DNA from: Mesotaenium endlicherianum
Taxonomy: Eukaryota; Streptophyta; Zygnematophyceae; Zygnematales; Mesotaeniaceae
Direction: 5' to 3'
DNA: 52,781 nt
NCBI GenBank assembly: GCA_009602735.1
Contig: WELA01002119.1
Location: 66,196 to 118,976 of the forward strand
The first letter of the stretch is position 1, and every line of letters starts with the position of its first letter. The translations under genes and the position numbers were made by a program. Positions 11,401 to 23,386 of this stretch are shown piece after piece. The notes beneath the pieces were generated by a model. It had not been told where the DNA came from, searched no databases, and saw only the letters and a list, made by a program, of their open reading frames with translations.

Positions 11401-14400
11401 GGGGCGTGCCGCACGGCGCGTCGCGCGGTGCCCGTCACGCCCGCCCTCAGGGCCCGCCACGTGGCAGCAGGAGGACCCGGAAGCGCACCAGCCTCGGCCC
11501 CAGTACCAGCACCAGCACCGCCGTCACCAGCAGAAGCTGAAGCAAGAGCAGGCTCCTCCGCGCGCGTGAGCTGCCCCTGACCCTGCCCCTGCCCCTGCGC
11601 CTGCGCGTGAGCCCGTGCCTCGGCGTCTCTGAGGGACAGGGGGTGCCCTCTGGGGGCCACAAACAGCAGCGAGCAGCAGAAGAGAGAGTAGGCGGGGGTG
11701 AACACGGCCTCCAAAGAGCAGCAGGGCGTGAGCCTCGCCAGGGCCAGGAGATCTGCTGGCCCCACGAGATCTGCGACAACGCCCCTGCCGAGCCCGGAGC
11801 ACTCCCCGAGCAACACCTGGTGCCAGAAGAGGTGGGCCTCCCAGCCGTCCTCAGGCATTCCGAAGCTTGGCGCCGGACCTACCGCTGCACCACCTGATTC
11901 GGAGCCTGTCCCCAGACATGCACCCGCATCCGCACCTGCCTCGCCTGATGCCTGTGCGGCAAAGCCTTGCAGGTAAGTGTGCAGCCTGGCCATTCCCTCT
12001 CTGAGCTTCAGATGCTTGACAGCTGTCTCAAGGTCAACCACGCCGCTCACCACTGCCCTGACAAGCACAGCTGCCGCGGCTGCCGCCGGTGCCTCCACCT
12101 GTCGGTCCGAGCTGGTCCCCGGCTCTGGCTGCGAGCAGCTGTCGCCGCCAGCTGTCTCAACGACGTGCGCCGGAGCCGACTCGGGAGTCTCTGGGGACAT
12201 GCGGAAGGGCGCACGTGGCGGCCTCCTGTTGGCCGGCGACGGCGCCGCACACAGGGAGCCCCGCACGAGCTCGGCCGCTGCCTCCACGACTGCCACCTGG
12301 AGCACCCGCGCCTGCGGCTCCGCCAGTGACTCCTTGAGCAGCTGCAGGCAGTGCACGTGCAGCAGCACGAGGCTCCTCGCGCGCGCCACACTCCTGCGGT
12401 GCTCATCGTCATCTCCCACTTCTTCCTTGCCCCCCAGCCTCTCCCCCTCCCCCTCAGCAGCCTCCCCAGGCCTTGTGTCCCCTACTCCTACTCCTACTCC
12501 TACTCCTGCTCCTGCTCCTGCTCCTACATCTATCCCTCCCCCCACGCCAACACCTGCTTCTCTGTCCTCGTCCCTCCCCCTCTCAAGCGCTGCGGCCCCG
12601 TTGCCCCTGCAGCCGGAGCCGTCCTCAGCTTCTTCTACTTTACAAGCGCGTACTTGGCTTGCACCCAAGCGTCCTCCGCCTCCTCCCTCTTCCCCATCCC
12701 GGCACGCTACGCCGCGCGCGTGGGTGTTTCTCCTACTTCGGAGCCCTAATCCCCCTCCTTCCTCGCGCAGCCTGACAGCTGCTAGGTTCTTTGCTGTTGA
12801 CGCCACAGCTGCTCCAACCAAGGCAGAGGCAGCAGCAGCAGCAGCGGCTACAGACACAGTGCCACCGTCGCTTTTTCTGTTGCTGCCAGGACCCCCAGCG
12901 TTGCCACCTGGCACTGAGGCCTCGCAGGCTGCCAGCAGAGCAGCAGCTGACTCCTGACAACTATGGTACATGTCGTGCCACCTGTCTGCTGCGCTGGCAG
13001 CGGCGACCTCTGCATTGCCACACCTGTTGCCCTCTCGCAAGGTCACAGCATCCCCAGCCAGGGGCGGGCCCTGCTCCACGCCCTGACGAAGAAGAGAGCC
13101 CCCCCCAGCATCCTCCTTCATAAGCCGCTCCAATGAAACCCCTGGCACCTGCCCTGCTGCCCGGCTGGCAGCCAGGCTGGCACTCCGGCTGGCGATCCAG
13201 CTGGCAGCGGGCGGCGCAACCAGCAGGGCACTGACAGTTCCGCCCATGCACCTTTGCACAACATCGCGCATGGCTCTGCCAACATCCCCAAAGCTTCCAT
13301 TGGCCCTGCTCTGGCCAGCCAGGCCCTGGCCTTCGCCAGGTGGCACCTCCCCCCTCTGCGTCCCTACATATGCATTTCCCTTGAAGCCAAGCGCTGCATC
13401 TGCTCCCAGCCCTGCAGCCGCCCCCCCTCCCAGGCCTCCAAATAGGGCCTCCACCTCCCCCGCCTTGACGCTGTCCAGCTCAGCAACCAGCCGCCTGTCG
13501 CCAGCAGAGCCCGCCGCCCGCAGGTCCTGCTCCCACTTCTGGACACTTGGCAGCAATCTGTGGCGCGCCAGAAGGTGCTTTGCATACCGGAGATGGACGG
13601 AGCTGGCACTGGAGTGACTCCCCGGGCTAGGCTTCCTGGCAAAAGCCCCGTCAGCGGCAGCCGCCGTAGCTGCAGCGGCCATGGCTGCCGAGAGCGCCTG
13701 TGGCACAAGGTCCATTGCGAGCATCTCGCCCTCGTACCTGCAGCAGCAGTGAGGTTCAGGATCTACGGCTTAGCCTTCCAGGTTTGGGTTTTTGAGAGCT
13801 CGGCACCATTCGGAGATCCGGCCACACTCCGCCGTGGTGTTACCTAAGAAAGCAAGAAGCTTTCGTAAGCTTCCGGCATGCGAGCCAGGCAGGAACAAGC
13901 ACCTCGCAAAACAGATTGGCACTTCGCAAGTGTCAACAAGCTGCCTCCATTCACATCCTGAGTGCGTTTCCATCCATGAGCAGCTCTTCTCCAAGGAGAC
14001 TCCAACTCCCACGCGCAGAGAGCAGACGCCATGCTAATTTGTCTTCAGCCCACCCACGCCACTTGGCAGCTTCCAGCAGTAGAGGATGCACACAAAACGG
14101 GGCGGGGGAGGGGGAGGGAGGGGGCAGGTCGTGTGTGCGTGCGTGTGGGCTCTGCGAACCTGCGAAGATGCGTCAGCACAGCGCGCGCGCCCGCGCCGCA
14201 GCAGTGGCCCGCGGCACAGTCAGGGAGGCGGGGGGGGGCAGACGACAAGGGGGGGGGCGCATGCGCTCTGCCGGAGACGGAAAGCAGCCACAGGAGGAGC
14301 TCCACCAGAGCGCGATGATCGCGCGCCTGGTCCAGCGCAAACACCACCAGCGCCAGCTGGTCCGCCCTCAGCACCCACGCCCTCTTTCCTGAGGAGCCCC

Positions 14401-16411
14401 CCCCGCCACCGTCGCCGCCGCCAAAGAATGGAACCTCCCTAGGGTCCCCCTTTCCTGGCACATGCGGGCCAGAACAGCTCCCAGCAGCAGCGGAAACAGC
14501 AGCACCTGCAGAAGGCTCCAGCCTCAGCTCCGAGACCGGCGGCCCACTCTCCGCCCTTGCCCCAGCCCCCGCCCGCGCCATCCCCCCGGTCCCTGCATCT
14601 CCCTCCAGCCGCCCGGCTCCGGCGCCCGCTCTGTCTGGGTCGCCGAGCTTGCTGGCTCCGCCGCCGCCGCCACCGCCGCCCGGCTTGCCGCCCACCTGGG
14701 GCGACCTGGCAGCCCTGCTTCGGGTCTTGGTGGCAACGGGGGTCCTCGTGGCAGCGGGGCCTGGGGCTGGCCCACGAGCTGATGCTGGGGCGCTGCTGCC
14801 AGAGCCAGCACCAGCGCCACTGCCAGGAGTGCCAGCTCCCTCGGAGGCGCCGACGGCGCCAGGGGGCCCGAGCGCGTTGCCAGCTGGCGGCAGGCCGCCG
14901 CGGGCCACTTCAGCAGCGATGCCGGCCGGCAGGCTGCCCGCCGGCGCCAGGCCGTCCGCCACGAGCTTGCGCACCGTCGCGTCGAGCCACCTGGCGAGCT
15001 CCTGCTGCTCCTGGAAGCGCAAAGTTGACATGGCTGCCGCAACGTCGTCCGCTGCGTCGCATGCCCAGTCCAAAAGGTCTCCCGAGCTATGCGGCCGCAA
15101 ACCAATCACGGGAGGCGGCTGGGTTTGCGTGGAGCTCGAAGCAGCTCTTGCCCCGCACGTGCATGCCTGACTTCCAGGTGTCGGCTCCTTAGCTTTGCCC
15201 CCTTTCCCTTCCCCGCCGGCCATCCCTCTCGTGCAATCAACCTCCCCTTCCACAGCACCTCCAGAAGCAGGCCCACTTCCGGCTGCAGCAGCACCCTTGC
15301 CGTCGCCCGTGCCGACACTCCGCCGCTTACTCCTGAGCCACCACATGTCATCCTCGTCCTCGGCCTCCTCCACCTTCATGCCCCCAGCCCCGCGAGCCTG
15401 TGCTGCTGCAGTCGCTGCGCTGGTGCCACCTGGCAGCCTTTGCGAGACATCAGGCAGTCCCTCCTGCTGCTTGCGGTGACAGAGTTCGCAGCTCTGGTGC
15501 ATGCCCTCCAGACGACACGACAGTCCTCCAGCAGCCGCCGGGGCGGGGTGGGCAGACAAGGAGGGCGAGGCGAGCTCAGGCTCAGGCTCAGGCACGTGCA
15601 GGGCTGCCCTCAGGGAGCCCTGCAGCCGCTCCAGGCCCTCTGCGTGCCTCCCTGTCCTCCTTCTCTTTCCCGCCCGCAGCGGCGCCCGCCCACCGTCGGC
15701 CCCCTCCATGGTGCAGTCCTCGCCCGACGGACCGCGCAGTTCTACAGGCCCCTCCGGCACTCTCGAGCCTGCTTCTCTGTGCAGTGACGCGTTCACACCG
15801 TCGCCGATCCTGTGCATCCCGTCCACACTGTGTGTGGCCGGAAGTGGCTCAGAGCTGGGTCCCGCTGGCTGTGCCACGCCAGTCGCAGGCACCACGCCAA
15901 CCATAGGCTCGTGCCCGAGGTCCCCCTCGAGCTCTGCACTTGGTCTGCCATCTGTCACCGGGGCTGCTTGGGAGGTCGCAAGCGTGCGTCCTCCGGGTGA
16001 GGCCCCGCCGCTGAGGCCAACGGGCGGCAGCTCTAGGGATGCGCCACCTGGCAGCGGCACACGAGCTTGCGACTCGGTGCTCGTCTTGCGGCGCTTGCAA
16101 GGAGGCCCGTAGAGCGCCAGCCTGCGCTCATTTTCGTATTGCCACGTCGTTGCACCCCCGCCAAGGCTTTGGCGTGCAGCAGCCTTGGCCCCGCTGCCAA
16201 GCGAGGGGGCGCTGGCTGTGAGGCTCTTGGCGGCGGTGCTCCGTGAGATGAGCAGAACAGGCGACAGGTGGCGCAAGTAGGTGCGGTGCTTGACGGCCCT
16301 TGCGTGCAGAGCCGGAGTCTGGTGCGACTGCAGGATGCCTTCGGCAATGAGCTGGCGCACGTACCGGTGGGGATCAAACAGCCCCCCCCTCACGAGCTCC
16401 GCAAGGAAGAC
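8472..16411 (-). CDS. MED12: MED12 exons 10-15, right-hand (second) copy; last exon truncated
   Basis: Exons, minus strand: 16411-14279 (GLFDPHRYVRQLIAEGI ... LLLWLLS), 13940-13807, 13737-10956 (MLAMDLVPQALSAAM ... FHWQWLYMRLVLNEQ), 10752-9428 (NFTSAVLTRLMVRHLAASL ... LPLLPIIHSD), 9276-9144 (NMRHTLAPVLLRLLTSHI) and 8728-8472. Phases agree at every junction, and exon 10 joins exon 9 in phase 0. The last exon lacks the 7 bases that hold the end of its left-hand counterpart and has no GT donor: it runs into the N at 8471 and then into intron sequence. In this arrangement the copy is attached to the real 5' part of the gene but its 3' end is broken. The exon content matches the middle and C-terminal half of plant MED12. 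Confidence 0.9.
9428..10752 (-). CDS. MED12: MED12 exon 13 (441 codons), right-hand copy
   Basis: It starts at an acceptor directly before IIQERLQSGATLVQAVAASL and contains NFTSAVLTRLMVRHLAASL, EAVHCLGRALEESLILQVKW and RQHLKNYA, equivalent to the plant MED12 block with ILTRLLVRPDAASLFSELVH. A strongly acidic Glu/Asp-rich segment follows, then an Ala/Gly-rich one, then the conserved end LRLQFLLPLLPIIHSD. The donor is GACAG|GTGACT, leaving two bases that combine with the first base of the next exon at 9276 to give Arg. Confidence 0.88.
10956..13737 (-). CDS. MED12: MED12 exon 11-12 region: long exon of 2,782 nt, right-hand copy
   Basis: In my numbering this is exon 12. It begins one base into a codon after ISEW and encodes YEGEMLAMDLVPQALS, close to the plant block ENILLAADLVPEALT. 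It then has LRYAKHLLARHRLLPSVQKWE and MRDVVQRC. The middle is very rich in Ala, Gly and Ser. Conserved helices return with LVLLHVHCLQLLKESLAEPQ, HLKLREGMARLHTYLQGF, LFWHQVLLGECSGLGRG and FHWQWLYMRLVLNEQ. The donor CAG|GTATATG is good. The preceding small exon, 13807-13940, bridges the two long exons at the same spacing as in plants. Hidden introns in the low-complexity middle cannot be excluded. Confidence 0.87.
14279..16411 (-). CDS. MED12: MED12 exon 10 (711 codons), right-hand copy
   Basis: The exon opens with VFLAELVRGGLFDPHRYVRQ, which matches the plant MED12 block ending in YVRQLIVSG. It goes on with the basic RRK/NERRLALYG region, a CELCHRK motif where plants have a Cys-rich CEDCRR segment, an acidic DEDDMWWLRSKRR motif, a helical ARWLDATVRKLVADGL segment, and LALVVFALDQARDHRALVELL before the donor. 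The intervening sequence is Gly/Ala/Pro-rich and probably disordered. The donor (TCC|GTCTCC) is weak, but it is the position that keeps phase with the next exon and with the plant protein. Confidence 0.88.
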
Positions 16412-16883
16412 CTGGCGTGCCACATGGCGAGGCGTGAGTGAGAGCGCGAGACGAGCACCGCTCTACGACAAAAGAAGAGTGACCTCAAATTTGTGGAGGG
16501 TCCCCCGAGGATACCATTCTTATCGCATGAACAGCTGGCATCTGCCGGGCGGCGTACACAGGCAGAGCACAGGGACCAAAGCCGGACCGGGCATGCGGCA
16601 TACATCACGCCTGGTCTGCACGCGCGCGCCATAAAGAGAAAGACAGGCAACCTACAAATATACTGACCTATCGCCATCACAAGCGCACGCATATGAGTAC
16701 GACACGAGAAAGTTCAGCTCAGCCGCTGGCACGTGCGGAACTGGGCACCTCATGCAGACAGCGGTGGGTGGGGAGATAGATACACAGGATATGGAATTGA
16801 GGTGTACACATAATGTACGGGGCCGGGGGGAAGGAAAAGAGGGGGGAGAGAGCTGGCTATGGGGAAGAGCAGGAGGGGAGCAC

Positions 16884-18770
16884 CTGCAGGGCGCTTCTTG
16901 AGACGCTGCTGCTGCGGCCCACAGGCGTGTGGCAGTCGAGCCACGTGAGCAGTAACAAGTACAGAGCGTCAGAATCAAAGCCGGAGCCAGAACTGGAGCC
17001 AGGGCCGCAGGTGGAGCCGGCGGGAGTAAGAGGAGGTGCAGGAGTAGGAGCAGGAGCAGGAGCAGGTGCAGCAGCAGCCGCAGCCACCATGGACGCTTCA
17101 CCTCTTCTGCTCCCCCCGGCCCCCAGCTTGTGGTTGAGGACGGAGACGGCCATGTGCACGCGCGCCAGCTGGCAGACACGGGGCAGAGATGGCAGCAATG
17201 GAGGCGGCGGCGGTGGGAGTGGCGGCGACGGCAAATCATATCTGCCGCTTGTCCGGCTCTCAGCCTCCACGCCACGGGTTGACTTGCCACCACCATAGCC
17301 TCCAATCGCCCCTGTGCCCCCCCTGTCCCTGCCGCTGTGGTCCAGGCTGGGAGGGCTGTGCACTCTCTGGAGGTCACGCTTGCCCCTGCCGCCCTCCTGG
17401 CGCTCTCCCCTGTCACTGCCACTGCCGCCGTTCCTGCTCACACCAGCGGCGTTGAGCGAGAGGGAGGATGACTCTATAGCATCTCGTGCCCCGCGCTCGC
17501 CTTCCTCGCCCTCCCCGGACCTGAGGCCGCAAACAGCCCACTCACACAGAAAGTGCACTGCCGCAAACTCGGGTGTCGTTGTTCCGAGGGCGTCGTTGTC
17601 CTCGCCGCCCGGGAGCCCCCACTGCCCCCAGGCGCTGCTGCCGCCGCCGCTGCCAGGTGGTAAGGCGCTGGCGGCTGTGGCCCGGGACGCGGAGCAGAAG
17701 GCGGGGTCGAAGACGGCCCTGCACGCGCCCGCCACGTCGCCGCGTGCGAGCGCGACGTCCAGCAGCTGCACCACCTTGCCCTCGTTGGAGGTGAGGATGC
17801 CGGGGCTGACGTCAGCGGCCAGCTTCTGCGCCCTCTGCTGGATATGCTCCACCGTCCTGCACACCGCTAGCTGCAACGGCGACAGGCGGCCACCTTCGGC
17901 CGCCGCTGCAGGGTCTTTCTTCTTCTGTCTCGTCGTCGTCGTCGTCGTCGTCGTCATCGTCTGCAGCTCCCCAGGTGCCCCCAAGGCACGGCCGCCGCCA
18001 GAGGCAGGGTTGCCCTTCTGGATCACGCCGCTACTCCTCTGTGCAGCGCTACCTGCTCTCCCGCCATCCTTGTCAAGGCGTTTCACGGAGTCAGCCCCGC
18101 CGGCCTCCAGACTGAACTCGGGGCACGGGGTCGGCTTTGCCACCCCGCAAGCAGCCAGCACGCCCCTGCCAGTCGCACCGCCAGGGCCCGGGCTCCTGCC
18201 ACCTGGCAGGCCTGGGCTCTTGCTGCCAGTTAAGCCAGGGGGGACAGAAGCTCTTACTGCCGCTGCCATTTTGGGGCTTCGACTGGCGGGAGAAGGCACG
18301 CCCGGCTTCTTCTTGGGTGCAGCCTGGGAGCCACTTGGCGCGCTCCTGACGGTGCGTTCGGCAGCAGGGGGGGGTTGCACGCCGCTGCCGCCGCCCGGCG
18401 GTCCGAGGGGCACGACGCAGTGAGGCAGGGGGAAGCAATCAAAGGCCACAAAAGTCTCGGGCGTCTTGGTGAGCAGGAAGCGCAGAAGCTCCACCATGCA
18501 TCTGCCCAGCTTCAGCCGCAGCTCTGCAGGCGCGCCTCCTGTGTGGGGCAGGGGCAGCAGGGGGAGGAGGGGGGCAAGTGCCGCTGGCCCGCGCGCCAGG
18601 GGTTGGGATGCGCTTGACGGCGGCAGGAGGCCGGAGGGGCAGAGGAGGCGCAGCTTGGAGAGGCAGGTGTCTGCGAGCGCGCGCGTGTGCGCCTGCGAGA
18701 AGCTGATGAGCGGCGCGAGGTCCTGCAGCAGCGGCAGCAGCGCCTCCATCGCCCCCTGGGAGTCCCTCTC
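16884..18770 (-). CDS. MED12: MED12 exon 9 (629 codons)
   Basis: The exon starts in phase 0 after WLLKQLQ and ends in phase 0 at a CAG|GTGCTC donor. Conserved parts are the helix MEALLPLLQDLAPLISFSQ, the signature ETFVAFDCFPLPHCVV about 120 codons in, the segment around GKVVQLLDVALARGDVAGA, FLCEWAVCGLR, and LTWLDCHTPVG near its end, all in the order found in plant MED12. Between them are long low-complexity stretches, including a threonine run encoded by a trinucleotide repeat at about 17935-17957 and lysine-, glycine- and proline-rich linkers. These make the region far longer than in land plants. No stop codon interrupts the frame, but some low-complexity parts could be unrecognised introns of a multiple of three. 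Confidence 0.9.
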
Positions 18771-21700
18771 CTGCTCTCACATACACACGCACACACACAC
18801 AGGCGCACGTTGCCAATGTCATCAAATACATGCTCATTGACACGCGGAGGAACAGATTGACCATCAGCAGGCGCTAAGTACTACAAAATGATCAGCCATT
18901 CAAAATCAGGAATTACATTCTTGTCTGTCCATCAGCCCACTGACACAAAATATTGACTCATATGCAACACACCAGAAGAACCAATGTATTCTCCTAGCTA
19001 AGCTAAAATCGCCGCACACACTACAGCCAATCCAAGGAATCCTTGTACCCTTCATCCTGCTCACAAAAGCTTTTGCATAAGGACCCAAACTTGGGAAATC
19101 ACTTCACAAGAAGCCGGCCCATGCCAAGTGAGAGGCTCGCAAAGGAGGTGGAGTGGAGGCAGGGGCAAGGAAGGGAGCGTTGGAATTTGAAGAGGTCACA
19201 GGATGCAGAGAGATGAGGAAAGAGTGGAGCAGAAGAGAAGGGGGGGGCGCTTGCTGCAGGGCAAGCCAACAAGCACTCAGGCGTGAAGGCGGGGACACAC
19301 GTACTCTCTCTCTCTCACTCTTACCTGCAGCTGCTTGAGCAGCCAGTCCACGAGCGCAGTCCTGAGCACGAGGCCCTCCTGATGGTGCCACATCACCAGC
19401 CTCACAAAGTACTGCCACTTGGCATGCACGTCCACTGCCCCTCCCTCAGCACCACCAGGCGCGCCCTCCGCAGGCGCACATGGCCCAGATGAGCCCTCCC
19501 CTGCACCGCCGGGCGGGGGAGAGCCCAGAGCTCCTCCAGGTGACGCCTGGCCGTGCGTGCCTAAGCCAGCAGGAGTGCCGCCGCCGCCATCGCTGAGCTG
19601 GCAGAGCTCGTCGAACGCCAGCTTGCCAAACTCCAGGATGTCATTGGTCCAGAGCTCCGTGCGCTTGGCCTGCGTCCTGTCTGCGCTGCTGCCCACGGCG
19701 GAAGGGCGAACCTGCCACATGTCATGCCGTGGGGTGGGCACGTCAGCCTCCGCAGCAGCGGAAGAGGCGGCTGTCGTGCAGGAGAGGGGGCACGCTGCAC
19801 GTACATGTCTAGCAACGGCTTCAGGGCATCCATGCATGCCGTCGTGAAGCTTTAGCCGCGTCATAATTAGAACAGCAGTGCTCCCTTCCAAGAGGGTGGT
19901 GGGATGCGGCTTGCAAGAGGGCGAGGCAGCAATACTTGGGCTGGAGACTCCTTGCTGGTGCATTGCTGGAGCTGTACGCACGCCACTTGAGGTTGCTGGA
20001 GAGAGCAGGGAGGGCAGGCAGAAGCTGGCAGAGGGACTGGAGAGCCAGAGGAGCAAGAGGAGGAGGACGGGGGGGGCTGAGCGCACACACCTGGTTGAGG
20101 CACATGATCTTGATGTACCAGGTGGCACGCAGCAGGGGCACGTTGTGGCGCACGAGCGCGTCAAACAGGGTGCGCTTGCGGAAGCCGTGCGGCACGTGCT
20201 CTGCCAGCGTCCTCAGCCGCTTGCGCCCCGCCAGGTCCTGCAACCTCCCCCCCATTCCCCTCCCCAAGACACGCACCCACAGCGAGCCCCCCTCCCTCCG
20301 TCAGCTTTCAGCCCAAGTTCAGCTCTAGCTCCTGTGGAGACTCTCCCGCACGCTGAGGCGCCCTCGCGGGTGGACACGATCCCCACAGGGCAAAGCCTGC
20401 AGATTGCAAGCGACTGGCGGCCCACCCAAGCTGGCTGCGTCAGTAGAGGACGCCGAGAAACAGCAGCTGCCTCACGGTCTCATCCCGCTCGCACTCCTCC
20501 TGCGGGTTGAGCCCTCATCCTGAAGAAAAAGAGAGAGAGAGAGAGAGCGACATGACTGCCTGAGGTGCCAGCCACAAACATGCTGGGCCCACTTCCCCGG
20601 GCCTCACCGACGGCCGTTGCACAGCCACTTTCTCCACATGTTGGGACATTGTCTACGGATCAACAAGGGCTCACTCACTTGGGGCATGCGGGCGCAACTG
20701 CTGCACGCCCCAAGGCTGCCAGAAACCCCAAATGAATGGCTGAGCACACAGTAAGGAAAGGAGAGAAAGGGGGGCCAGAGGAAGAGAAGGGGGGTGCAGC
20801 CGGGGTGTTTTGACGTGCGCGGGTTTAGCAGTAAGCAACCCCACAAACTGCCTAAGGAGCGCGCACAGCAGAGTTCTGCCTGCACAGCAGTAGAATGTTA
20901 CCATCTGATCCTAATGTGTGAAGAAGAAAAATAGGCAAGGGGGGGAGGAGGGGGAGTGGAGAGGGGGCGGGAAGAGCGGGACCTCCATCCAGCGGCGCCG
21001 AAACTCCTCGCTGAACGGCTTCTGCTCGGGGAACAGCCCCGGCTTGGCCAGCAGGGGCCCCGTCAGCGGCACCCCGTACACCTGGCCCACCTGCATGGCC
21101 GCCCGTGCCGACACGTGGGGCCCCCCCATTCCCCCCCCGGGTCAGACACGGGCTGACCAGCCAGCCAGGATGCGCCACTTGGCCACGTGCCTTCCGTGCT
21201 CCGCCCTAATAACCTACCCTCACTGCTGTGATTGTTGTGCACAGCACTGTGCACGGATTGACCCACCCCCTAGTGCCGGTCGGTCGTCGCTGGTGTCCGT
21301 AGCCGTACGCGCATGCAGCACCAGGTAGAGCTGCTGCTTGCCTGGGCCAATCAGGCTCGTGTGAGGGTGCATTGCACAGATTGATGGGCTCTTGGCCTCC
21401 ATGAAAGTGTGCGGCACAGATCTGGCCGGCAGCGCAGCGTAGCCCCCAAATGCGTTTCGACAGTGACTAGGCATACGTCCGCAATGGAGCAAACACGATG
21501 CACGCACACACACATGCACGCGCGCGCGCACACACACACACACACATACACACACAAAAAGAGGAAGAGGGAGAGAGGGAGGACGCGGACCTTGCGCTTG
21601 CGCGTGACGGCGTTGTTGAGAGCTCTCAGCCGCACCCTGACAGCCTGCCACACTCAAAACAAAGGGTGGAGTGAGAAATAACCAGCCTAGAATGCCCAGC

Positions 21701-23298
21701 ACCTGCCCAACAATGCCCCCTACTGAAACCTTCAGTCTCCGAGAGAGTTTGCGCCCGCATGCATGCCACAGAAGGCTTGTGGTACCGAAAATTAGCCCCC
21801 ACACGTGACACGGATACGCCCTCTTGTAAGCAATGCAGGCGCGCGTGAGCTCAGGGCGGCGCGAGTGAGGGGGTCCAGCAGTGAGCGCAGAGGGTCAGGG
21901 GTCAGCGCGTGGGCCCTCTCTCTCCTACGCAGCTCCTCAGCCCTACTGCAAGACAGAGACAAGGGCAGCCGGGCAGGCAGCTTCGGGTGTGCCACTTCCT
22001 TCCAACAAGAAAAGTTCGCTGCAACGCGCAGCAGGTATCCCGTGCAAGCTACTCTGACTATCACCAACGGACTGGGGAGGGCGCTCCTCTGGCCGCCCAG
22101 GAGCGGGTGCAGTCCACCAGGCTAACAAGGTTGCTTCCTTGTGCACTACCGCCAGGTGTCCTCCAGCCGCTGAAACATGCGGCGCAGTCCCAAGGAACGG
22201 GCAAGCGTATGCGCTGCACCCCTACTAGAAGAGGCACATGGAGACAAGCGTGGCACAACGACACGCGGGCAGGCATTATGAGGAGCCGGGGGGGCGAGCG
22301 CAGCAGAGAGAGTTGCTGCTGGGGGCTGGGCTGGGCTGGGCTGAGCTGAGCAGAGCAGGGAGAGGAGAGGAGAGGAGAGGCCACCTCCTTGTGGCACGCG
22401 ATGCTGGCCTTGGTCCACAGGTGGTGGCAGTCCGCCATGCTGTACGACGTGTCCTTTGCTTCCTGCGGGGGTCGCCGCGCACAGCACCACCAGAGGAACC
22501 GCTTGGAAGCGAATGAGTGCTGTGTCTCGCACATCCTCCTCGTTCACATAGGACGCCGCACGGAGAGCCCAAGATCTGGCCGTTTGTCGCTGATGTGAAG
22601 CCCTGCAAGGCCTGCTGCCTCGATGTCCCAGGTCTGATTGGGAACACGTGGGGCCATCCGGAGTTGAGTACTCAAAGCAGATCGTTTATCTTTTCAAGAC
22701 AAGGGTCAAGCCAAGGGCCAAGAAGGGCAACCAGCCGGCAGGAGTGTAACAGAGACGACCGATGGAGTGGGAGCACATGCAGAGGGCAGCAGCTGGCGTG
22801 CTCGGGCAGCCTAGAATGCTAACCAGCGTCTGTGATTCTCCCCCCCCCNNNNNNNNNNNNNNNNNNNNNNNNNNNNNNNNNNNNNNNNNNNNNNNNNNNN
22901 NNNNNNNNNNNNNNNNNNNNNNNNNNNNNNNNNNNNNNNNNNNNNNNNNNNNNNNNNNNNNNNNNNNNNNNNNNNNNNNNNNNNNNNNNNNNNNNNNNNN
23001 NNNNNNNNNNNNNNNNNNNNNNNNNNNNNNNNNNNNNNNNNNNNNNNNNNNNNNNNNNNNNNNNNNNNNNNNNNNNNNNNNNNNNNNNNNNNNNNNNNNN
23101 NNNNNNNNNNNNNNNNNNNNNNNNNNNNNNNNNNNNNNNNNNNNNNNNNNNNNNNNNNNNNNNNNNNNNNNNNNNNNNNNNNNNNNNNNNNNNNNNNNNN
23201 NNNNNNNNNNNNNNNNNNNNNNNNNNNNNNNNNNNNNNNNNNNNNNNNNNNNNNNNNNNNNNNNNNNNNNNNNNNNNNNNNNNNNNNNNNNNNNNNNN

Positions 23299-23336
<38 letters not shown>

Positions 23337-23347
23337 GAGAGAGTGAG

Positions 23348-23386
<39 letters not shown>

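Larger units (their letters stand above)
8472..16861. repeat. Direct tandem duplication, right copy (8,390 bp)
   Basis: Second copy of the 81-8470 unit. Its right end continues without a break into unique MED12 sequence (exon 9 at 16884). Its left end stops at the N at 8471, inside MED12 exon 15. Confidence 0.97.

Noticed and set aside
81-16861. Two separate MED12 genes or a segmental gene family
   Set aside because: There is only one set of 5' exons, the unit starts inside an exon, and the copies show no differences, so a second gene is not supported.
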